Shown: piece after piece, positions 25,020 to 29,796 of the stretch
Numbering within the stretch: the stretch's first letter is position 1
Layout of the letters: each line of letters starts with the position of its first letter
DNA from: CALFMR01 sp035550595
GTDB taxonomy: Bacteria > Acidobacteriota > Vicinamibacteria > Vicinamibacterales > SCN-69-37
Assembly (NCBI GenBank): GCA_035550595.1
Contig: DASZOV010000028.1
Location: forward strand, 1-29,796
Reading direction: 5' to 3'
DNA length: 29,796 nucleotides
Translations under genes and position numbers: made by a program
The notes under the pieces: generated by a model
The model's input: only the letters and a program-made list of their open reading frames with translations
What the model was told of the DNA's origin: nothing
The model's database searches: none

Positions 25020-26408
25020 TCAGCGCCGCGGCAGCCCATAGAACGACGATCGATCCGTCAAGTACCGCCAGACGAGCGCCGGTGCGCGGATCGGAAGGTC
25101 GACGAACGTCGCGCGCGCATTGGCCGCCGGCGTGAGTCGCTGCCGGTCCATCGTGTGCAGGCCGAACTGCGCCATGAGACCCAGGTTCCACCAGAGACCG
25201 GCGACGAGCACGAGCGTGTAGCCGACGCGGGCGAGCGGCTTCGATGACCACGCGCGGCTCATCGCGGCCACGCCCACGGCGAGGAGCGGCGTCAACGCCA
25301 CGAAGCGCCGTTGGCCGAACGAGCCGGCGACGGTCCACGACTCGACGCAGCCGTTGATGTAGACCTGCAGCGCGACGAGCACGAGCGCGAGCACCGCGAG
25401 ATACCGCGATTCAGGCGGCAGATCCTGACGGCGCGCCATCGCGAGCCACGAGAGACCGGCGAGCGCGACGATGGCGAGCGGCGTCCAGACGAAGAAGCCG
25501 TGCTCGGGCGAGATGAGCACTTGGAAGAAGTGCGGCGACGACCACGTCATCTTGCGCGCGACGAGGTGCGTCGGCCCGAAGTGTCCGTTGAGCGCGTGAT
25601 AGGCGGCCAGTTGCGGCGTGTAGGCCACGAGCCACGCGACCGCGCCGGCGATGCCCGTCGCGGCGGCACGGCGCCAGTGCCCGGCCTGGCCGCGCGCGGT
25701 CCACGCCCACCAGAGGAAATCGATCGCCGGGGCCGCGGCGAAGAGCGCGTCCTGTTCGCGCACCATCGCCATGAGCGCGCCCGCGGCGCCGAGCGCGATC
25801 GCGCCGGCTGGCGTCCAGGTCCGGCGTACGCGCAGCCAGCACCACAGGCACAGTGACACGGCGAACGCGGAAGCCGCGTGCGCAAAGCCCGGTGCGACGT
25901 ACATGTAGAAGACGAGCGGCGTCCCCAGCCACACGACGAGCGTCGCACGCAGGTCGTCGCCGACCAGGCACCGGACAATCGCGAGCGTCAGGAGGAGCGC
26001 GAGGAGGCCGTAGACCGCCGACGCGTACGCGATGCTCGCGATGTACGGATGGCTGAAGCCGTCGGCCGGTGCGCCCGTCGCGATCGCGACGAGGTGTCCG
26101 ACCGCGAAGAACGGCGCCCAGAGCAGCGCCGAGCCTACGGGCGCGAAGTTGACGAGGTGTCCCGCCTCGGTGCGTGTCTCGAGGAACGTCTCACGGAACC
26201 CGGCATCTCGCGCGCCGCCGGCGTCGTAGAAGTGCTGGTACTCGTTCTGGAAGTTGACGTCGCGATCGAAGACGACCGATCGCAGCCACGCGTAGTACTC
26301 GATTTCGTCCGACGCATAGATCCGCGTCGTGACCGCCGGCAGCGAGACGACGAAGATCGCCAGGAGGATCCAGGCCGGCGCGTGCGGCCGTCCGGATCGG
26401 CGCGCCAT
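25020..26408 (-). CDS. Polytopic membrane glycosyltransferase-like protein (GT-C/GT39-like)
   Basis: A 462-residue integral membrane protein with about ten hydrophobic segments. After the first helix (AWILLAIFVVSLPAVTT) comes RIYASDEIEYYAW, with the acidic pair Asp34-Glu35 in the first outside loop, the position used by GT-C enzymes. The loop continues LRSVVFDRDVNFQNEYQHFYDAGG. Later segments include ALLLTLAIVRCLVGDDLRATLVVWLGTPLVFYMY and SPEHGFFVWTPLAIVALAGLSWLA. By analogy it would move a sugar from a polyprenyl-phosphate donor on the periplasmic face. The start is ATG 26408, 3 nt after the upstream stop. The family call rests on topology and the acidic motif. Confidence 0.75.
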   Translation of the reverse strand: MARRSGRPHAPAWILLAIFVVSLPAVTTRIYASDEIEYYAWLRSVVFDRDVNFQNEYQHFYDAGGARDAGFRETFLETRTEAGHLVNFAPVGSALLWAPFFAVGHLVAIATGAPADGFSHPYIASIAYASAVYGLLALLLTLAIVRCLVGDDLRATLVVWLGTPLVFYMYVAPGFAHAASAFAVSLCLWCWLRVRRTWTPAGAIALGAAGALMAMVREQDALFAAAPAIDFLWWAWTARGQAGHWRRAAATGIAGAVAWLVAYTPQLAAYHALNGHFGPTHLVARKMTWSSPHFFQVLISPEHGFFVWTPLAIVALAGLSWLAMARRQDLPPESRYLAVLALVLVALQVYINGCVESWTVAGSFGQRRFVALTPLLAVGVAAMSRAWSSKPLARVGYTLVLVAGLWWNLGLMAQFGLHTMDRQRLTPAANARATFVDLPIRAPALVWRYLTDRSSFYGLPRR

Positions 26409-26411
26409 CGG

Positions 26412-27194
26412 TCAGGCGCCGAGAAGGCGCGCGAGCACGACCTGCAGCACCTGCGCGGCGTTGAAGCTGCCGTGATTGACCATGGCCATGACCGCCGATC
26501 GCCGCTTGAGATAGAGGATGCCCCAGATGAGGCCGAGCACGCCGACGGCCGTGGCGACGTCGACGCCCTGATTGACGTGCAGCGCGCCGAACGTCACGCT
26601 GAACACCGTCAACCCGACGATCGCGCCGCCGAGTCGCTGCTCGAACCGGTGCAGGATGAACGCCCGCTGCAGTTCTTCGCGCACGCCGCCGGCCAGGACG
26701 GCGACCACGGCGAAGATGGCCGTGTCGAGCGGATTGCGCATGTACTGCTCGAGCGGGCTCTCGGCGACCGTGTGCGTCCAGGGCGCGATGGCGCGCAGCC
26801 CGAGCACGATGCCCGTCACGAGGAGGAAGACGACCGGCAAGAGCAACAGGCCGCGCAGCACTTCGCCCCAGACTGGGCGCCGGCCGACGAAGACGTCCGC
26901 GGAGGACTCGTGGCTCAGCGCGAGGAACAGCTTGATGAGGAGCGCGATGACGGCCGTGTCGACGAGGCTGAGCGTCGCGAAGAACTCGAGCGAAAGATCG
27001 CCGCCTTCGAGCATCGGCATCGAGAATCCGAAGACGAGGATGACCGCGATGACGGTCTGCGTCGGGATGCCGCACACGAGGACGACTTCGAGGAGCGCGG
27101 CCCATCGCGGCAGCGTGGCCGGCGCGTGGACCTCGACCGCGGGCGCCGGACCCGGCAGCGGGAAGGCGACGGGGAGATCATCCACATCGAGCAC
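26412..27194 (-). CDS. CPBP-family intramembrane metalloprotease-like protein
   Basis: About 260 residues with roughly seven hydrophobic segments. The CPBP motifs are present: motif 1 GGVREELQRAFILHRF (E173-E174, with Arg177 in an EExxR spacing, not the usual EExxxR), motif 2 FxxxH (F202-G-A-L-H206) and motif 3 HxxxN (H241-G-S-F-N245). Those residues bind zinc and act in catalysis in CAAX-protease-like enzymes. It is the first gene of the leftward glycan operon. The start is chosen as GTG 27194; GTG 27185 is also possible, and the frame is open well upstream inside the divergent gene. Family role: abortive protein processing or membrane regulation; no substrate can be inferred. Confidence 0.82.
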   Translation of the reverse strand: MLDVDDLPVAFPLPGPAPAVEVHAPATLPRWAALLEVVLVCGIPTQTVIAVILVFGFSMPMLEGGDLSLEFFATLSLVDTAVIALLIKLFLALSHESSADVFVGRRPVWGEVLRGLLLLPVVFLLVTGIVLGLRAIAPWTHTVAESPLEQYMRNPLDTAIFAVVAVLAGGVREELQRAFILHRFEQRLGGAIVGLTVFSVTFGALHVNQGVDVATAVGVLGLIWGILYLKRRSAVMAMVNHGSFNAAQVLQVVLARLLGA

Positions 27195-27311
27195 TCTATC
27201 AGCCCCGGCGGCGTCCGGACATCCGCGCGGCCGGTGGCTCGGGCGGACCGTGTCGAATCCGTGTCGAAAGGTGCCGGTCCGCGGCGGATGAATCGGGTAA
27301 GCTGACCGCCA
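27195..27311. promoter_or_regulatory. Divergent promoter region of the glycan operon and O-antigen ligase gene
   Basis: This 117-bp gap separates two divergent glycan genes. It contains a perfect 8-bp inverted repeat, GCGGACCG at 27243-27250 and CGGTCCGC at 27275-27282. Inside that is a tandem copy of GTGTCGAA at 27250-27257 and 27261-27268, an 11-bp repeat period. The arrangement looks like an operator, but no regulator can be named. I see no strong -35/-10 pair. Confidence 0.4.
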
Positions 27312-29201
27312 GTGCGCCACCGGGTCGTCCGCGTCGTGCAGGCGTGTGCATCGGTCACGCTCGGCGCGATCGTGGGGCTGCCGCTCGTCTCGCTGGCCGC
27401 TCATGGCAGCGAGTCGTGGGTGGCCGGGATGCTCGTCGCCGCTCTCGCGCTCGTCACCGTCGTCGAACCCGCACTCGGCTTCCTGGCGCTCGTCGTCACG
27501 CTGCCGATCGCACTGGCGATCACGACGCTCGCCGGTTCGCCGTCCCCTCCAGGTCTCACCGACGCGCTGCTCTTCGCGTGCGCGGCGGGCGCGTTGTTCA
27601 GGTCGGCCTGGCGGCCTCCGTCGTCGCCGACACGCTTGGCGCTGCCAGCGCTCCTTCTCGGCGCATTCATCGCCTCGTCGGCGATCGTCGATCTCGCCGC
27701 GCAGATCGGCGCGTCCGGCGACGTGGTCACGAGCGTGTGGCGGCACGTGACGACGAATTACGTGCGGACGGAGCATCCGTTCGAGCCGCTTCACAACAGC
27801 GTGCGGTGGATTGCTGCCCTGGTCGTGGCCGTCACCGGCGAGTGGGCGCTCGGGAGGCGTCCGCGAATCGCGGCGGCGACCGTGCGGTTGTGGCTCGTCG
27901 GCGGGGCCGCCGCGGGATCGTTCGCGGCCATGCGGCTCGCGCAGCTCCTCATCGAAGGGAAGATCGACGCCAGCCCGGCGCGCGCGTTCGTGTACGTCCT
28001 GACGCACGTCCGGATGTCGGCGATGCATCCCGATCCGAACGCCGCCGGATCCTATTTCGCGCTCGCGCTCGTGGCGGCCGTGATCGTGGGCGTCAGGCGT
28101 CGCGCCGTGTGGGTCGTCATCGGCGTGTGGCCGCTCGTGGTGCTGGCGTTCGCGCTCGCACAGTCGCGCGCGGCGATTGGCGCCGTGATTGTCGTCCTCG
28201 GTGCGGTCGCCGTTGAGCTGCTGGCGCGGCGACGGCAGTGGGTGCGCCTCGTGGCGGTCGTCGCCCTCGTGGTCGCGGCGGGTGTCGGCACGTGGCGACT
28301 GACCGAAGCGTCGCATGTGTCGATCGGAGTCGCCGGTGGGATCCGGCGCGAGATGGCCACTGTCGCTCTCCGGATGAGCGCGGCGCATCCGTGGTTCGGC
28401 GTCGGCATGGGACGCTACGCGTCGACGTCGCAGGCGTTCATCACCGCAGACGCTCCCGCGCTCTATGCCTTCACCAAACACGGTGAGCAAGGCGAGAACG
28501 CGCACAACAGCCTGCTCCAAACCCTCGTCGAGCTCGGCGCGCCGGCGTGCGCGGTGTTCGTGTGGCTCGTCCTGCCGCCAGCGTGGCCGTGGCCGCGCAC
28601 GGCGTCACTCGACGGTCTCGATGTCGAGCGCCGCGCGGTCGCCGCCGGATTAGCTGCCTTTCTGACGAGCGCACTTTTCGGCCATCCGCTGCTCATCCCC
28701 GAGGTGGCCGCGGCGTTTTTCGCCGCGGTCGGGCTCAGCCGCGGACTGGCCGTGCCGCCTGCTGTTCCGCGGCGTCGTGTCGTGCGCGTGGTCGTCTGGA
28801 TCGCGATCGGTCTCGTCGTGCTGTCGCTGCCGTGGCGCGTGTCGGAGGCGCTTGCGCAGACATCGGGAGACGGCACGCGCGGCGTGGGAGCCCCGGCCGG
28901 CGTCCTCGACGGCGTGCCGTATCGCACGATCGCACGCGAGGCGAGCTGGAGGATTGACGGCGACGCCCGCGGCCTGAGTCTGCCGCTGCGGTGGGCGGCC
29001 GACGGGGCGACCGACTGTCAGGTCGAGGTCGTCTTCGACGACGAGCCGGCAGACCGGCTGTCGCTCAGCGCGTCGGCCTGGCGGCCGCTGGCCTTTGCCA
29101 TCATCACGACGCTCGACGGCCATGCGCCGCACGCGCTCGAACTGCGGGTGAGCGACGATCGCTGCCATCTGCTCGCGGGCGAGATCAGCGTCCGGCGGTG
29201 A
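27312..29201 (+). CDS. O-antigen ligase/polymerase-like membrane protein (Wzy_C type)
   Basis: A 629-residue protein. The first ~500 residues hold about a dozen hydrophobic segments, with the periplasmic loop motif GENAHNSLLQTLVELGAP, where His398 occupies the HN-x-x-LQ position conserved in O-antigen ligases (WaaL/Wzy_C family). The preceding MSAAHPWFGVGMGRYASTS is also typical. The C-terminal ~120 residues are soluble and beta-rich (ASWRIDGDARGLSLPLRWAADGATDCQVEVVFDDEPADRLSLS). By family it joins or polymerises undecaprenyl-linked glycan on the periplasmic face. The start is GTG 27312, the first codon of the frame. It diverges from the glycan operon, so it likely acts on that operon's product. 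Confidence 0.85.
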   Translation: MRHRVVRVVQACASVTLGAIVGLPLVSLAAHGSESWVAGMLVAALALVTVVEPALGFLALVVTLPIALAITTLAGSPSPPGLTDALLFACAAGALFRSAWRPPSSPTRLALPALLLGAFIASSAIVDLAAQIGASGDVVTSVWRHVTTNYVRTEHPFEPLHNSVRWIAALVVAVTGEWALGRRPRIAAATVRLWLVGGAAAGSFAAMRLAQLLIEGKIDASPARAFVYVLTHVRMSAMHPDPNAAGSYFALALVAAVIVGVRRRAVWVVIGVWPLVVLAFALAQSRAAIGAVIVVLGAVAVELLARRRQWVRLVAVVALVVAAGVGTWRLTEASHVSIGVAGGIRREMATVALRMSAAHPWFGVGMGRYASTSQAFITADAPALYAFTKHGEQGENAHNSLLQTLVELGAPACAVFVWLVLPPAWPWPRTASLDGLDVERRAVAAGLAAFLTSALFGHPLLIPEVAAAFFAAVGLSRGLAVPPAVPRRRVVRVVVWIAIGLVVLSLPWRVSEALAQTSGDGTRGVGAPAGVLDGVPYRTIAREASWRIDGDARGLSLPLRWAADGATDCQVEVVFDDEPADRLSLSASAWRPLAFAIITTLDGHAPHALELRVSDDRCHLLAGEISVRR

Positions 29202-29260
29202 GTGGCCGGGAACCCTGCGAGTCCATCCCCTGGAACGTTCTCGCGTCGGCGCCCGCATAT

Positions 29261-29283
29261 CGCCGGGATTTCGTCGCCCGGTG
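29261..29283 (+). terminator. Possible hairpin after the O-antigen ligase-like gene
   Basis: CGCCGGG at 29261-29267 can pair with CCCGGTG at 29277-29283 (one G-U pair) across a 9-nt loop. It lies 60 nt after the stop of the ligase-like gene. There is no T tract, so it is a weak candidate for termination. Confidence 0.25.
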
Positions 29284-29324
29284 AAATAGGTCACGTGCAA
29301 GAACGAACCGTCAAATGCGCCCCT

Positions 29325-29340
29325 TGTCAATATCTGGCGT
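29325..29340 (+). promoter_or_regulatory. NrdR box, upstream copy
   Basis: This 16-bp site has the core CAATATCTGG (29328-29337) and fits the NrdR-box pattern acaCwAtATaTwgtgt at most core positions. It is the weaker of two copies, its left arm being off consensus. NrdR is the ATP-cone repressor of ribonucleotide reductase genes. The second copy lies exactly 32 bp downstream. Confidence 0.62.
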
Positions 29341-29356
29341 GGCGGCCGGAACGGCC

Positions 29357-29372
29357 ACACAATATGTCGTAG
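29357..29372 (+). promoter_or_regulatory. NrdR box, downstream copy
   Basis: ACACAATATGTCGTAG matches the NrdR-box pattern well through the left arm and core. It starts 32 bp after the upstream copy, three helical turns, the spacing typical of paired NrdR boxes. It ends 8 bp before the TTGACA element of the nrdJ promoter, so bound NrdR would sit on or next to polymerase. Confidence 0.75.
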
Positions 29373-29380
29373 GATCGATC

Positions 29381-29410
29381 TTGACAACCGTTCGAAGCGA
29401 GGCGCATAGT
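29381..29410 (+). promoter_or_regulatory. Sigma70-like promoter of nrdJ
   Basis: A perfect -35, TTGACA at 29381-29386, is followed after 18 bp by CATAGT at 29405-29410 (four of six matches to TATAAT). Transcription would begin near 29417, giving a leader of about 170 nt. GATCGATC immediately precedes it, and the two NrdR-like boxes lie just upstream. Confidence 0.58.
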
Positions 29411-29416
29411 GGCCCT

Positions 29417-29588
29417 CCGGCGCGAACGGGACCGTAGCCAAGCGATACAGACGACAGGTGGGAAGCCGGGAAGAGTGGGAGTGGCCGCGCCGTGTACGGC
29501 GTGGCCGTCAGGGGCCGCCTGCCGGGCCGATCGCGCCGCCGGATTCCGGGACATCTACCGCAGTCGAGAGTCGAGCAAGGAGGGACGC
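29417..29588 (+). other. Structured 5' leader of nrdJ
   Basis: The stretch between the predicted promoter and the nrdJ start is GC-rich and holds no gene. GGCCGCGCCG at 29483-29492 pairs with CGGCGTGGCC at 29497-29506 around a TGTA loop (10 bp, one G-U). Immediately after, 29507-29523 (GTCAGG-GGCCG-CCTGCC) is like the B12 box of cobalamin riboswitches except for a 2-nt larger centre. GGGAAGCCGG near 29460 also resembles that riboswitch's core, but the pairing partner CCGGC is not found in place. A strong Shine-Dalgarno, AAGGAGGG at 29577-29584, follows. I call it a structured leader only. Confidence 0.4.
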
Positions 29589-29796
29589 ATGCAGCGAGCT
29601 CAACACGTGGAAGTGACGTCGGAGGCCGCCCCGCAGGGGACGGGCGTGGAGCCTTCGGTCAGCGGGCTCGAGTTCGAGCGCTATTTCTCGAAGGACGGCG
29701 TCGATCCGTTCGACGAGATCGACTGGGAGCTGCGGTCGGCGGTCATCGCCAACGAACGCGGCGAGCTGGTCTTCGAGCAGCGTGACGTCGAGTTTC
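29589..29796 (+). CDS. nrdJ: Adenosylcobalamin-dependent ribonucleotide reductase NrdJ, N-terminal fragment
   Basis: The first 69 codons are visible before the right edge. After a variable N-terminus (MQRAQHVEVTSEAAPQG), the class II RNR block SGLEFERYFSKDGVDPFDEIDWELRSAVIANERGELVFEQRDVEF is characteristic of vitamin B12-dependent reductases. The enzyme reduces ribonucleotides to deoxyribonucleotides in the cytoplasm with a cobalamin-generated radical, so it works with or without oxygen. The active-site cysteines and any C-terminal zinc ribbon are beyond the window. The start is ATG 29589, with AAGGAGGG 4 nt upstream. It appears to be controlled by NrdR (two boxes). Confidence 0.92.
   Translation, partial: MQRAQHVEVTSEAAPQGTGVEPSVSGLEFERYFSKDGVDPFDEIDWELRSAVIANERGELVFEQRDVEF

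Noticed and set aside
26412..28520. 702-codon version of the CPBP gene
   Set aside because: Upstream codons run antisense through the O-antigen-ligase-like gene and give Arg/His/Asp-rich sequence; the membrane protein begins near 27194.
29417..29588. Canonical cobalamin riboswitch before nrdJ
   Set aside because: Only a B12-box-like segment and a GGGAAGCCGG piece are visible; the required core pairings are missing, so I report a structured leader and not a riboswitch.
1..29796. CRISPR array, IS element, prophage, tRNA or att site
   Set aside because: No repeat-spacer pattern, transposase, integrase, phage gene, tRNA or flanking direct repeats were seen.

Overview
The window is a high-GC chromosomal segment from a Gram-negative (double-membrane) bacterium. 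It has many GTG/TTG starts, overlapping stop/start codons and little intergenic DNA. The gene mix suggests an Acidobacteriota lineage, perhaps Vicinamibacteria-like: HslVU, TamA/TamB-type outer-membrane assembly, a PEGA protein, an ECF sigma/anti-sigma pair, a heteropolysaccharide glycosyltransferase locus with an O-antigen-ligase-like protein, and B12-dependent NrdJ. That placement is inference from content and composition, not a database result. I saw no tRNA, rRNA, CRISPR array, insertion sequence, phage gene or replication origin.

Layout. (1) 1-1629, minus: an ABC-F ATPase whose C-terminal end runs off the left edge. (2) 1811-4409, plus: an ECF sigma factor, a zinc-finger anti-sigma factor, a secreted protein and a probable lipoprotein, closed by a strong bidirectional hairpin at 4390-4425. 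(3) 4461-5369, minus: an exported PEGA-domain protein with a Trp/Tyr/Gly/Pro-rich middle. (4) 5637-18181, plus: a tightly coupled run of hslV, hslU, a fibronectin-III-type lipoprotein with an LptM-like N-terminus, an FAH-family protein, transaldolase, TamB, a TamA/BamA-type barrel protein and a SurA-N-like periplasmic protein. Several neighbours overlap (GTGA, ATGA, TGATG), which suggests one transcription unit combining cytoplasmic proteolysis, carbon metabolism and envelope assembly. (5) 18174-27194, minus: an operon read leftwards with a CPBP membrane protease, a GT-C-type membrane protein, a DUF3943-like exported protein, four GT4-type glycosyltransferases and a zinc-ribbon SAM methyltransferase. 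(6) 27312-29201, plus and divergent from (5): an O-antigen ligase/polymerase-like membrane protein. Blocks 5 and 6 together look like a cell-surface glycan locus. (7) 29589 to the right edge, plus: the first 69 codons of nrdJ, behind a 387-bp regulatory region.

The most informative signals outside coding sequence are in front of nrdJ. Two NrdR-box-like sites lie exactly 32 bp apart, then a sigma70-like promoter, then a leader of roughly 170 nt with a strong hairpin. Among proteins, the FAH-family member has non-consensus residues at two positions normally used for catalysis or metal binding. The SurA-like protein has only the chaperone part, and the CPBP protein has a shifted EExxR motif. I found no clearly new defence or mobile system; the novelty here lies in operon architecture and in variants of known families.
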